This document shows, piece after piece, positions 37,092-51,000 of a stretch of DNA of 64,000 nt. The stretch's first letter is position 1. Every line of letters begins with the position of its first letter. The notes beneath the pieces are model-generated. The model was not told where the DNA came from. It did no database searches and was given only the letters and a program-made list of their open reading frames with translations. The position numbers and the translations under genes are program-made. The stretch covers positions 35,473,498-35,537,497 of the forward strand of contig NW_019211460.1 in assembly GCF_002443255.2 (NCBI RefSeq), given 5' to 3'. The DNA comes from Varroa destructor (Eukaryota > Arthropoda > Arachnida > Mesostigmata > Varroidae).

Positions 37092-40000
37092 TACAGCTCT
37101 AGTTTATATGTGGTCCGCATAAACTTGGAAATCGGGAATCGGTACAAAGTCATCGGACGCGACGACATCATCTGAACAGAAACAAATCATAAATCTTACA
37201 TATATCGTATAGTCATATATTTGTTTTATTAATTTTTAGCAGAGCTGTAGACTATATGTACTGAAGTCGATTCTAAAAACCTGTGCAGTCTTACATGGTC
37301 CACTATGAAAATCGTGTTATGGGGAGACCTGTTTTGGCATAGAAGCAGCCATATTAAAATACCTGTGGTCTGGTCACATGTACCTAATAACCCGACACGC
37401 TACCTATAATATTATTTGGATAATCAGCACGGGAGGCGTCCTTCTTATGATTGGCCGCAACCGACATTGACTACAACTAAACAATTTTATCGCTATTTCG
37501 ACCGAAATTGCGAGCTTTCAAGCTACCATAGTTTTCGCGCGACGTTCCACAAACTTGGATGGAAAAGTAAAACCTTTTATTTAATTGAATAGCATTGTTT
37601 ATTTCTGGCCCTAAATTATTAGATATACGATAGTTATAGCAGTTCGATATATCCTTAATGATAGTTTTTCTATTCTTTGTTCAACTTTGGTGGTTGTTCG
37701 TGAACTGATTAATAAACGTGTATAGTACTTTTCGCCAAAGAAATTTTGAGAGTAAAATATCGATAAGATAGGCATCTAAACAAGACCCCCCCCCCCGCCC
37801 CGCCCCGTCAGGTTCTTGTTTATTTCCCTTAACGAAATCGGCCCATGTATTTCTGCTTACTTATAACCATTTAGGCCACAATGTCCTGAGCAATTGATGT
37901 TTTACACTCCATAAATGTGACTCTCTAGGGATAAATATATAACGAAATTAGGTATGATGATGCAAACGCTAAACATACGATCATTCAGGAGCCTTTACAG
38001 CACCTTGAAAAAGTGTGACAATTGTTTACTTTTTTTCTAGCTTAAAAGTTATGTCTGTGTTTAAAGACGCTCAACTTTGACCAGACAGGTCAAACTTAAT
38101 TTAATTAAGTAAATAATTTAAGCGAGTAAGACTCTTAATATCAGAAGTACATAGCCAACGTCATCGTGAAACAAACGCCAAATGTCCATTACCCTTTTAT
38201 ATTACATTGTGTTGTCAAATGAAAAGCTGCGCTCGAAGTCAAGGTTTGTTTAATTTTTGTGGCTTGATTTATGAAATCAAATTTATGTTCTTTTCTTAAA
38301 TTCCCTACGCATCACTAATTACGACATAGGCTACTCGCATTGTCATTGTGATCATTATTGACTGTATATACATCTGGCAAAACATTCTGATTTGTTACGT
38401 CCAAATCATGACTTCGGATTAGGCAGGTGCCGTACTGCTAGTCACTTACTTAGGCAAAATTTACGCCTTATATAGTACAATTATCTAACCTGGGAGCTCG
38501 ATAATCAGTCGATTATCGACAGTGAAGCTTACTCACGTTCAACCTTATTTATTATTGTTCCCTTTACAGACGTGAAGTACATAGTACTATAATGTTGAGA
38601 GTAGTGGCCATCGTTTGGCAAGTATAAACGGTCAAAAATTAGCTTAATGCTTGATCAAAGCTTCTCAAATAAATGCAATTTTGTTTCAATTAAATATCAG
38701 ATTCTTTACTTTTGTGCTCATTATAATATTAGCAGTATGCCTTGCGTTTTAATTCTTCTTGCAACCGGCCGTTTATTTAAATTGCACTTTTTCGTCAGCC
38801 CTCTCCCATAGGCGGCGAAAGGGTGGTCCTATTAGTTCGGTCCGCCTGCTTTGTTGTTATGGTGTTCGCTCAACATTGCTTGCCGCGATCGTGCGTCAAC
38901 TTTCTCACGAAAGCTTAAGTGGCCTTAAAAGCCTGCAACTTGCGGCCAGCGTAGGCAAGCTGGTCTAAGCACCTTTTTCCCAACAGCAACCAACTAGCGA
39001 GGATGTGAGCAAGTTGTACCAAACTATGTTCCTTTTCGTTATACTCGACATAGAGGATAACGCTGTACGAAGATCAAAAAGGGGGGGGGAAAAAGAAGCA
39101 AAGGAGAGCTGCGTTTGTGACAGCCCCTGGGACGTTCCGGCGAATCAGGCGGTCCCTACTTCATCGTCCGTTTTAAACGAGAGCGGATCCAGCAGAGGAA
39201 GGCGCAGCCGTACTTGGAGGAGAAGCGGCTTGGCATCCTCATCTTCCCTCTCCGTTCGATTTACATCGGCCTGGTAGTCCGTAGCAAAAGTGAAGTAAAG
39301 AGAAGGTGTTGGTAAAAGCCAAGTACTGTTACATAAAAGGGGAAAAGTAACAACATCCGCACACTGTTGAAGCCTGAAAATGCGAAAATTACGGATTCAG
39401 TGGACAGCTTAACAGACGAGATGGAGTACGTGCGTGCGTGCGCTTGAAAAGGAACAGGAGATAAACATATACGAAAGCGTGTCGCACAAAATAGAACGCA
39501 GTCAAAGTTCATCCGGCAGCTCAGTTTGCGTACGTGTGAACATGAGTGCTTCAGCAAATGATCCGGCACGTCAGCACTTAAACGTTTGGGCCGTATTCTC
39601 TACTAACCTTATCAAAAGGTCCGTCGATGTAGACATAAGGAATTTACGTACAAAGTAGCTTGTGTTCGAGATAAGATTGAAAAACATAAGCATAATGATA
39701 AATATTTGAGAAAATTCGGAAATTTCCTAAATAAGCCTATTTTGCTGAATAAATTAAATAGCACTAAAATAGATGACTGAGGCATATGTACCTTAATGCT
39801 ACAAATAAAAAAAATTATCGCATTTTGACTAAAAAAAAAACGGCGCATTTTCTCACTGCAGTTTGAATCTTTTTATGGCAAAACGCAACTCGTACTTGTG
39901 CAAATGTTAGAAGTCGAATTTTGCTCCAAGTGTGCTCACTTAACAGTACGAAAGTACTCATTCTGTTGCTCAAGAAGGTTGTCTCATCTTCGGGTACTAC

Positions 40001-41099
40001 CTAAATTTCCACAATCAGATGCCTACCAAGTACACAAATCCGTAACTTTTTCAGAGCTGAATACGGATAACTCAAAGAGGAACTTAGGTCTAATGAACAC
40101 AGATTTTACTCGGCGAGATGTGTAAATAAGGGCAACGACTATCATTTTTAAAGTGTATGTTATTTTCTCTCTGGGGGTCGTTTTCAGGTTGCGAATGGTC
40201 CTTATGGCGTTTAGAATGTTGGGTTTCTCAGCCGGACATAAAGTAGGTGTTCAGTAGGATACAACAGCACATTCACGAGAAGTTTGTTTATCAAAAAAGT
40301 CATCATCAAAATTCATCATTCTTGAATGATAATTCCATATTCCATCGATGGTATTCTAATAAATGTTTAATAGAGCTTTTCGACATTTTTATCATCTTTT
40401 TTTTTCTTTTACCGGACCTAGATGACCCGAAAGTGATGCTTGTTAATACAATTCTTCGAGTGCCACATGGGATCGTTGAACAACTACAAATTTAGGAAGA
40501 GCTATCATTATTAAAGTTGTAACTCTATTATACAGTTTCTTTCGATGTATAGGATTTATATCTGCTAGCTATAGATCGGAACGCTCAATAACAACAATAG
40601 CCTGAGAAATTTGTGACATTGGTGAGTTCAAAACGAAATACTCCTACGACTGTCACATAAAACTTTACGGGTTTTCTGGAGAAAATTTCAAAGCGTTCCT
40701 ACCTGGAGGCATAAGTTGATTTGTATAGTGCGGCGAATAAATCCAGTTGATACATCGCTGGCTGCTTGCCGATAGACAGAGCCTAACCTACAATAGGTCA
40801 TAATCACTATCACGATTAGTTTTTTTTTTATATACGTTTTTTTTTTTTTTTTTTTCTATAAACGCTGACGAACGACGACTTTGCCGATTCTATCTAAATG
40901 CACCACCCGAATAAAAACATCAGTGGCACATTGCCGATAGTATAGAATATAGGTTAATCGCCGTCTAATACTAAAAATTACTGAGATTTGCGATTCAGCT
41001 GGCCGGATCAGAATAAATCCGCTATGGATTTGTTCTGTTTGATTATGTTTTGATATCCGCTTATAGAGATCGGAGGATCACGACAATCGTTGTTTGGAA
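34234..41099. other. Intergenic; possible 5' UTR exon and a GC-rich patch
   Basis: On the minus strand a donor-like ACAAAATTT, then GTAAGG at about 34306, and an acceptor CACCGCAG at about 34277 would define a roughly 30-base step, which is too short to splice. The 5' UTR structure of the gene starting at 34233 is therefore unresolved. At 38760-39560 the sequence is GC- and CpG-richer with several 70-90-codon frames, and could be the promoter or non-coding first exon of the DUF229 gene starting at 41100. The remainder is AT-rich with a C11 run at 37786-37796 and a T run near 40838-40855. Confidence 0.35.
37037..37096. repeat. 60-bp palindrome with (TA)n core
   Basis: CTGTATATATG and its reverse complement CATATATACAG flank a TA run. 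The entire interval reads as one palindrome. Confidence 0.85.
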
Positions 41100-44000
41100 A
41101 TGCAGTGCACCACCGTTGGATCCCACCGGTGTACTCTGGATCTACCGAAAACCAATCGAATTCGTACATCTCATACAAAGGTTGTGCTACTGATATTCAC
41201 AGTTGTTGTGACGACACTTTTATACGTCAAAGACGGCAGTTCCGTGACCGGTAAGTGGCAAACTTCGTATTTTGCTTACGTGGCGTACAAGGTGTAAGTG
41301 TGATTCCTACTCTTCGTAGCAAAAGAAGAAGCACTTTTTGAGCGTTACATAAATGCTTTTCGTCCAAGTGTATCCAAGTATATATATATATATATACACC
41401 ACCGAAACTTCCACCTTTAGATTAAGCAATATTATAAGTTCTTTTTTTTTTCTTCGCTTCGGTACAATATCACAATAGGAACGCTTTTATTATCATTGGA
41501 AAAATATCAGCTACAGTTTGAACCGTTGAATTTGTGTCGTTGGGTTAATCAAAAGATCTGTTCGCGCTCGTTGAGCATATAGTAGTAATAATGGATGGGT
41601 CGATGTGTGCTGTCCTGGTCGCTATGGGTTTATTAGTCCTTTATTTGATCGTTGCCTATGCTGTCGAGTTAAAGTTGAACGATCATACTAAGAGATAGGT
41701 GTATGACATATTCTAATAGGAATCGAATCTGGCGTCTGCGTAGTCCATAAAAGAGAGGCAACATAGATAAACGGTTCTGGCATAATCTGGGCAGAAATTT
41801 GCCAAGCTGATATAAAACACAGGAAAATTTCAGACCCACTAGTTTGCCGTGATTCTGGAAATATTAAGACTCTATGTTTCAGAGATCAACAAAATACTAA
41901 ATTGTACGTTCGACGTTTGCAGTATATTGGCGTTCAAAACGTCGACGAGGCATATGCTTATATTTATGTTATGTTGTACTGGTCTACCTCTTCGAAAAGT
42001 GAGATTTTCTTCTGTACTTCGGGGTAAGTACAAAAGTCGAGTACCGAGATTTGACGTATCTCACAAGATAATTTCCGGTACTGTTTTCATCGATCTCTGC
42101 AGATCAGCTATATATGTGTACTATCGAAGATATACGAACGGCGGGTCCATATGAGCCACCGTATCCTTCGTGGCGCGGAAATTCGGTTTTAGAAGCCAAT
42201 TTTAAGAACGTTTTAGGCGCGTACGGGTCAGAAATTTCCATTACGGCATTATTTTCGTCAACCGAATTTTAACAAATAGGACAATTGGGATAGTTAAACT
42301 TTTTGTTTACATTTTGTCGAATCCTGGATGAACTATGTGGACCAGCGTAAAATTAAACTATTTAAGCTAGTATTTCAAAATAAAATTGTATCTATTGCTA
42401 ATTAGAGGAAAAAATTGGAGTAGTAAATTTGAAAGAAGAAGAAACAACTTTGTCCTGTGGGCATCTAGGTAATTATGTGCATACATGTCATACTTGTATT
42501 TTTGTGTTTATCTTGGCCACTTTTTGGCTTACCTTAAAAGTAAACTGGCAACAAAGCGAACCATCTAAAAGAAACACTATTGCCAACGGATGTATATGCT
42601 GCCTTGATTCAAACGGATTATCGTGTTAATTAGAACCAAATTCTCGAGCCTGTAAGATGACATTTTTAAGGACGAACTTCGACCTTATTTGCCGAATTGT
42701 GCAGCAAACAACGATTTTATTTCCATAAATCGTTATCAAGACTATTCAGTGGCTACCAACCCTAGTACTCGTTATCACCATCATCAACTCTGTTCAGCGA
42801 TGCTGCCAACGAGTGTTTGTTTCCTTTATATAAATAATTATATATTTAGAACAAATTCAGCCAAGAAATGTAATGATGACATTTTAACGTACCAGTCACT
42901 CTGATTGTATTTTTGTGCAGAATTTTCGGGTGTAACAAGTTTTTTTTAACTGATCATCTGAAGTTGTTATTCAGTTTAGACCACAAAACAGAGTAGTTGT
43001 TTGCAGATAGACTCATCGGTAGCGATTTCGGCCCACATAATTTCCGTTGCTCCTATTCACGAAGGACGGTTATTATACGAAAAAAAAAAAGAAAAAAAGA
43101 TTTTTTATTAAAACAAAAAACGCGCATTTTTCTAGCTAATTGGTAATATAGGATTCGGCAGTTAAAGCATCGATTTGTATGTCTAAGGTATAATAATGGT
43201 TGCGCTTCTAACATATCAATTGCTATGAATGGCAGCCAGTGGTTCATCAATACCATGCTTCGTTCGGCATGTTTTGTGTTCAATATGATGACGACTCTTT
43301 TTGTATTGACACAGATATAAGGAGGAAAAGGTAGTCAGTAGGTATTATTACTGTCTGAAAGCAGCACGTAGGCGCGCGTGTACGGGGTACTATAACTATC
43401 GTAGAATACATCGTCTTCGTAACTTTCTATAATCAATAACGTGCGGCTTATTATGCTAAGTTTGCGAACTTGATCTACCACTCGTGGTCAATATGGAGAT
43501 TTATGTTTGTGCCCATTGCTGCGGCTGACACTAAAAATGTGTGTATTGAAAACGGTACTAAAAGGGTCCCGTTCTCAGTTGTCTGGTAACTTGAACATGG
43601 TTAATTTACATTTTCATTTCCGAACGAATCATGCTGATATACGTATGTATATATTAAGCTGATACAAAGCGAATCCGATAAATTGGAAATTGAATAGCTT
43701 GGTTATTTTCTAATATGTGTTTGAAGTAGCTTCGTTTATTTTTTGTAGGCTTGTCCTAAATCTTTGGTGCATCTGGACAGCCATATATTACATTTTGATA
43801 TGAAATTTTTTTGTCTACTGCTTGTCGTAGTGGGGTATACTTGCCCACCGGTTGCTTTCGTTAAGTCGTGGAAAGCCCCATAATAACATGGACTTAGCTA
43901 GATCAGGAGAACAAATTGGATGAAGGCAACGTTAAATTTTATTGTGTCTAATCTAGGACATAATTGAAGCATGGCGATGAGGTCTGGTGTTGTCATCAAG

Positions 44001-47000
44001 TAAATGGGCTGTGTGCCTTCAACTGCCGTGAGTATCTTGAGAAAGTCGAGATAGGGGACTGCACTCCTTTTTTTTTTTTCATTTTTGGCTAGTATCTCAT
44101 AGTAACAGATGTCCCTGATGTTCAGTGCAAGTACTACCATCATCTCACATCCAAGCCTACCAGACACTGTCACCAAGCTCGATTTTTCTACAGTACAACG
44201 CTATTGTCTCGCTTGATTCCCGTCCAACTGGCGGTAAAGATTGAATCGTGCTTCATCTATAGCGTATGAATATGCTATTCATACGTCTATAGCTATATAA
44301 GAAGAACATCCTCAACTGTGGCAACATGTTTTTGTTGTTCGGGTTTCGTCGTCTTCAATCTCCGTTCTTAAAACATTTGCTTTATCCACGTACAGTCACT
44401 GCGCTTAAGACTTGCTTGACTAATGTCTTCACCGATGCCTCCTATGAATTTCAGGAATGTTGTGGCCCCCGAAAAAGGAAAACTTCAGATCACAGAGTGT
44501 TGATTTTCTAGCTGAACAAGTGCTTTTTTTCTTGAACTGAAATCTGTGGGAATAAACTCCCACAGGTTTCCAGGGTATCATAGTGTATTCGCCAGTCAAA
44601 TTTGGCCTGCTAGACGCACGTCGTCCAAAAGCTATTCAATTTTAAGGTCCTTCGGACCCGCTTGTAGCATTAGTACTAAGGGATTTTTTCACCTAACAAA
44701 ATAGCAGAATTTTATTACCAACAAGTTCATTGTTTTATGGTCTGTTATTTAAGAATTCGTCTGATTTATTCAGTGCTATGGGGTCACATACAGGTCTTTG
44801 TTGAACGCCTTCTCCTTCTTTTAGCGCATTTCCTGATGCATAAAACCTCCTAGTCCTACCAAGCGCAGTTCATGGTTTTCTTTGGAAGAAAATCCGGCTT
44901 GGCTTAGAACTTAAGCATATGTCTCGGAACAACTGCCCATTCCGTTCGCTGCTTTGTATTGACGGGCAGACATTGCATCAGTAACAGTTCTCTGTAGAAA
45001 TCTGTCATTGTATCTGTGCATTACCAGGTAGGGGGCAAAACGTAGAAACCATTAAAATTTCATATATTCAAGATGGCTAACAACATTCTAGTGTTCCCAC
45101 CTTAATTCCTTGGTATGTTAACGGGGTATTTACAATCCGAGGCTTTCATCAGCCTGCCCGGCCGATTAAGGTAAGCACATCGTCCAAATCTGAAAATCGA
45201 CCTTTAAACTTAGCAAATATCTTCGAGCAGTCCTCTCACTTGTAGCCTTCGTCGTACAGCCTAAATATCGGTGAAAAAAATAGAGCAGAATTCGAAAATG
45301 CCCGTTTTCTCACCTGAAACCTTGATATTGACATGACATTACACAGGACTTCTAAAAATATAGAAACCACTTTATAATCATATATAAAAATCAACAAGCG
45401 CTGAAGTTGTATTAAAAAGTAAAAAAAAAAAATATCTTCAACATATGTCCATTTCTTATGTTCCCATTTCATATTATATACACATATATAGTATGAAAGA
45501 CCACACTGCTTTTAGAAAAGAGAATTAAATAAACTTGGGTAAATGTTTCAACTTAAGGCATACAAGTAAATAAATAATTTCCCCCAGCCTCCTTTCCTAG
45601 AACTGTCCTACCCCAAGTTTGCGTTTCTCGCAGAATGCAAAAATAAGTAATGCTCATTATTTTAAATAACCACTGCGTTTCAAATAACGACTCACATTTA
45701 CGGATCACTTTTTATTCACATTGTGCAAAAATACTTAGTAAACAAAGTCGTGCCCTTATATGACCTAGATGGATTGTCTTGTTGTTAATTTGCATGTGGT
45801 TTTACTTCATCATCCTTTTATGATCCTTCATGACTGGACCATAAAATATTTCCGAATTAGGTCGTTCGGTTCGCTCACTACGAAAACATCCAATGGCTAA
45901 CTGGAACACCTCCACACCAGTCGGTTGGGACGATTCGTCGATCACTTGTCGGGTGCCTCGGTTCCATCCCCTGGACAAAGGAATCCTAGATTATTACCGA
46001 CCGCCCCCCTCAAGAATTGTGTGCAAGGTAAGGCCAAGTACACAGTATCGCTGTTTATGCTAGAGAAAAACAGATAAGGCCACATTATATGCTGCGTGTC
46101 TGAACACTTTAATTAATTTTGCAACAAGGCAGCAGTACGTTGTCATCGTCTCATCGACCCTGAACCACATCTACCATATACAGTCTAACACCATAACGGG
46201 TACAACACTATAACAGACATAAATGAGAACGCTACATTTGATGCATAACGCTAGAAGTTCAGGAAGAGAATCGGTCCTGAATTGCTTAGTGAAACTTAGT
46301 TAGTACGACTGGCACGCGGTCTAATTTTTGGCCTTTCTGGTCGTCTTTACTAATCAAATATTTCAGGAAAGGGAAATAAAATTGTCCGAGATGCATTTAG
46401 ATTCCGGCGAGTTAGAGATTCTTCCAACTGCATCATTGTACAGCTGCTTCATCGAGGACGTAGTATGACATCAGGATAATGAGGTTACCTTTGATAAACC
46501 ACGTCCTTTATCGGTCGGACGGCATCGACTGGAATCGGTGCAGGGCGTGCAAGCAGTGCGCGTCTCATGCCGCAACATTATTGGACTGAACGTCAACTCT
46601 CACATTTACCTTGTTCCTCCGAAGATCACACTTAAACCTGTTATCAGCAATCAAGGTTACTCCCATCAGATGCCGCCTTATCGCATGAATCCAAAACGGC
46701 AGCGGAACGTCTTTATTTTTGGCATTGACTCACTATCTCGACTTGCGGCCCTTCGTCTTCTGCCTTTAACCTATAATTATTTGGTGGACAATATGTCAGC
46801 CATTGTACTTTGCTCGCATCACAAAGTAGGCGATAACACGTTTCCGAATCTTCTGACGATACTTACCGGAAAGCGAGAGACGCATCCAGCCGATAAGCAT
46901 GATAAAAAACAGGAGTACTTTGATGACTGGCCGCTAATCTGGAAACGATACTCCGATGAAGGCTACGAGACATTTTATGCTGAAGATTTTCCACAGTTTA

Positions 47001-47956
47001 ATACCTTCAACTATCTTGCGAACGGCTTCCGACAGCCTCCTACGAACCATTACTTACGACCGTTTTGGTTAGCGATTGAGGGGTCGATGCTGTTTAAAAG
47101 CAGCTCATTGTTATGCTACGGTGCCAAACCTAGATACCAACTACAGTTGGATTATATTAAATATTTTTTACAAAAGAAAAGAGATCACCCATATTTTGCA
47201 TTTAGTTTTCTCGTAGAAATCTCGCACGAATACCAAGAATACGTAGGAGCAGCTGATCGTGATTTCGTTGAGGTATTGAAACTGCTCAAGGAACAGGTGT
47301 TGTCTGGAGAAACCCTCCTAATCGTAGCATCGGACCATGGCCATCGATTTGATCCCATCCGACGCACGCCCCAGGGCCACATGGAAGAGCGTCTACCTTT
47401 TGTTGCAATTGCCACTGCAAGTCCCGAACAAAAAGCGGTGTTAAGCATTAACAGTAACATGCTTACATCACATTATGATCTCTACGAGGTACTTAGATCT
47501 ATGTTGCCAGGCAAAAGTAAATCTGAACAAACAAGGTTTGGTATAAATGTTCTCCAAAGTATTGTGCCAAAGAACAGAACCTGCTCACAAGCCGGAGTTC
47601 CTGACGTGTATTGTACGTGCGTTAATGTTCCAAACGGCCAAAGTGACTTTGACGTTATCAAGACAGAAGCACTGGCACAAAAGGCCATAGAATTTATTAA
47701 TGAAATGATTCGCGACGATGCCACAGGTAGATCTGTGTGTAAAATTTTGACTCTTACTAAATTACGTTCGATTTTCAATGCAGGTCAGGAGAAGGTGCTT
47801 ATTCTTGAGACGACTCCCGGGAACGCTGTGTTCGAGCTACGTATTGGTCACTGGAACACGCCTTTTCATGAAACCATGTTTAGCAGAATCAATCGCTACG
47901 GCAAACCCTGTGTTCCAAGTCAGATTTTACGGAAGTATTGCTACTGTGGTCATTAA
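41100..47956 (+). pseudogene. DUF229 alkaline-phosphatase-fold membrane protein, copy 1, with one in-frame TGA
   Basis: Exons 41100-41250, 45861-46027 and 46367-47956 join in frame (phases 1 and 0), giving 636 codons including the stop. Exon 1 encodes a basic N-terminus and one hydrophobic span (VVLLIFTVVVTTLLYV), the signature of a type II anchor. Exon 2 has RFHPLDKGILDYYR. Exon 3 holds the DUF229 core: NVFIFGIDSLSRL, VGDNTFPNLLTILTG, WPLIWKRYSDEGYETF, NHYLRPFW and SDHGHRFDP. The Asp and His residues in these blocks are the expected metal ligands of the alkaline-phosphatase fold, and the Thr of DNTFPN is the likely nucleophile position (inference). It ends with a Cys-rich CSQAGVPDVYC and KYCYCGH. 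The TGA at 46466-46468 (codon 140) aligns with Arg130 of copy 2. The remaining 496 codons after it are intact, so the lesion is recent, polymorphic or an error. Poly(A) signal AATAAA at 48041-48046. Substrate unknown. Confidence 0.8.
43880..44190 (-). mobile_element. Decayed Tc1-type transposase fragment in DUF229 copy 1 intron 1
   Basis: On the minus strand HLLDDNTRPHRHASIM (about 44007-43960) matches the MDDNARPHRA block with the second catalytic Asp. CSPDLA (about 43913-43896) matches the SPDLNP block around the third acidic residue. A stop and frame changes separate them. The upstream part is only weakly recognisable. Confidence 0.6.
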
Positions 47957-48040
47957 GTCAAAGGGAACTCTATCTGAATGTGTGACAGAATGATATGCAA
48001 TGACATAGCTACTAAGCCGGTCGTATAAATATAAAAATTG

Positions 48041-48046
48041 AATAAA
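48041..48046 (+). terminator. Poly(A) signal of DUF229 copy 1
   Basis: AATAAA 85 nt after the TAA stop codon. Confidence 0.6.
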
Positions 48047-51000
48047 CTATTTGTTTTGCATTGCTTTAAAGTATGATTTAATTCGTATTTAAACTAGTCT
48101 GTTTCTCAATCCTTACCAAGTGATCAGCTCCACTGTTTTCTCGGCCTTTCCACTATACCATTAGTGTCAATTAAGTGTTTACCTTCGTAAAATTTAACTT
48201 GATGCCCAAAAACGCTGCTAATATTCTGCTTGAACGAAGTTACAAAGGGGGAGTAATCTATCTTAGGTATTGAGCTATTGGCGAGCAGCTATGAGCTAAC
48301 GACATCTAAGAACACTTAGTTAAATAAAGACAATCAAATTGCACAGAAAAATGTTCTGTATGTACAATTATGCGGATCTTCCATCATGGTATCACTGATC
48401 ACATGCGTGCGCCGGACGTCAACTTGAATGTTTTTCCTGAAGATGCGTGTTTTTAGTAAACATATACTTTCGGCAATTCAGTTATAATAATATTATTATA
48501 GTAAAATGCAGTTTCAGATGCTGGGCCAAACGGGGCCAGTGACAGAATACGGTAGAGCCAAATAAGACAGTGCTCCGATGACGCAACATGATTCGTAAGC
48601 TAGTCAATGACGTAGTGTTTTTTGCACGAATCATTTTCAGTTCATAAATAGATCAAAAACAGGATGAATTCAAGATCCCTCACTTCAGAAGCACATAGCA
48701 ACTAAAAAATGGCTTGAGTCAACTCTTACGTTCTCCTTAAATGGCAAGGTCTGGAACATGGTGTCATATACTGATATTATTTTATTTTAATTTTTACCTT
48801 TAGTTACGGCACCCATATAGTAACAACAGGTTTAGTTGGCCCTTTGAGCCAGAAACATCGCCTCAAGTTGAAGAAGTCCAGTTTCGACGATACCAATTCG
48901 TACTGGAGGCAGGCGTAACGATTTGCTTAGGCAGCATGGACTTTCTATTGTAATTTCTTGCTCTTTAGACCGGTAAGCCGCTTACCAACACGCTCTCCAC
49001 TGACCTATGTCCATTCTACTCAATGTCTGAATTGCTACCTAAAAACGACCTAGAAAACATTAAAGGTAACGATAAATGAATCAACTTCTATTTCTTGCAA
49101 GTGCTCTCGACCAGTCTGTTAGTTAGTACGGAAACACAGTTCTCATACATTTTTCTTCCGCGGTATTGGAATAGGTAAGGCACTTCGCATACAGTTATGA
49201 GGGCTTGGGTCCAATAGTTGAAACCCAATAGTTTTGTTTATAACTCTTAAGTCTTTATTATCAACTCGGTTTTTTTTTGTCCAGCGTGAACATCATGGCT
49301 CTCTCTAAAATAATACATTCGAAATAATTCTTATACCGTTGCCGATGGGTCTTTAGTCAAGGTATTGCTGCGGAGAGGCTTTAGTCACACGTAAAATGTT
49401 ATTATATCGAACAGCGAGTTAGCCTGGTATGCCACATAGTTTTCTAAAATACATTGGCCTGTTCACAAACTAACATAGGTCGTACCATTTCACAGGCTGT
49501 GTCCTATTCAGTACATAGCCTCCAGTTACACCAGAGCTGCACTTACTGTATAAAGTCTCTTTTTAAGTTAACAGTAAATTTAAACGTCATGGGCCAGCAG
49601 GTGCTTTTACAAAGACTTGTGTATAGGTTGACAGCAATATCATACTTTATAGTGAGATTCGATTACGGTATTACTCGAATGTCTTAAGACAGGATTTTCT
49701 GTTTGTATCTTTTCTTTTCAAAAATGTAGTTGAAGGAAAAATAAATACACGACGGTGTGTTATCCCAGGTATGGTGTGAAAATTCCAGTAAGTAATCCAG
49801 CTGTTAAAACAGTATTTTACAGACCAAATACTTTAGAACCGGACGTATTTTTGGAATAAAAATTAGAAGTGTGCGTACCTTTTCTTTCAGGACAAATTTA
49901 TTGACTTACGATGGACAGTTAGTTCTGATAGGCTGCTAGAGGTTTTCTAGAGAATTATGAAAACAATATGAAGAAAAAGGTGTCATTGCTGCCAGTAGAT
50001 CTTAATCAATCGATGCTTAGGCAATCGACCACAGTCGGTTTACGCTGAATCGACTACAAACATGGACTACAAAAACAAGTCATAATAGTACGCTATATAG
50101 CACTCACTCTTGCTTCCAGCTTCATAAGAAATGGAGAGTGCAACCTTGCTCGGTAAATAATAGCTTGCTCTTATTTTTTTTTTTGCAGATTCAAAGTCTA
50201 AGTGCGGCACTGTGAACCAGCAAACAGCTTTTGTGCCGAATCCATAGAAGTATTTACTTAGATCACATTGAAAGAGTGTTTATATTTGAATACTCACAGT
50301 TTACGGCTTGAGATAGTGAATACTGGCATGGAATAATGTGAAGGTACACAACTTTTTAACGTAAGGTAAAGGTGTTCGCTCGAACTTTAAAACGAACGAT
50401 AAATTTTTCGACGACCCTACGTCCTATTAGGACCGAAATTAATTAGAGATTACTAATTACAACTAATCTAAATATGTCTGCCGGCTGATTTATAGCAAAT
50501 GGAGAGCTAGCATAATTTATACTCCTGAACAATTCTTAGCAGATTAGGAGCAACTATCTTCACATGTTTATAATGACTGTATATAATTCTAGTCAAACAA
50601 GCGGTCAAGTGCAAAATTCTTTTCTAAGTATTATGACCAGCTGCCGCTTTAAGTGCTGGCTAATGTATTATGAGTTACTCATGTTTATCGAGGAACGGTT
50701 CAATTTGTTTCTAAGAGGTCTGAATGCCGTTGCTACAACAATACAACTAAGAATATATTTAGTTTAGTCGTTTCGTGCCTTCTATATACTTAAGACACAT
50801 GAAAACGTGTGCGTTTTTGTTTGGCTTATTTGTGATATATATATTCTGTGCTTGCGTACGTAGGCCTCTATGTTCTCGGCTAGGTACGTGCGGATTAGGT
50901 TTATAGAGTTCCTTAATTGGTTCAACTCCATATGCACATCCTTTTAGGTTGCGTTAGCGAACAAGCTATAACGCATTTAATAATGTATGCTTAGATAGAT

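Noticed and set aside
41700..41745. tRNA B-box-like AGATTCGATTCCT on the minus strand
   Set aside because: No A box or cloverleaf can be built around it.
43898..44176. 92-codon minus-strand frame as a gene
   Set aside because: Transposase blocks lie in a different frame of the same interval, so the open frame is a shadow of a dead Tc1-type element.
46028..46500. Splicing around the TGA at 46466 to rescue DUF229 copy 1
   Set aside because: The nearest GT and AG around the stop would need an intron of about 30 nt, and the gapless alignment with copy 2 shows the surrounding codons belong to the protein.
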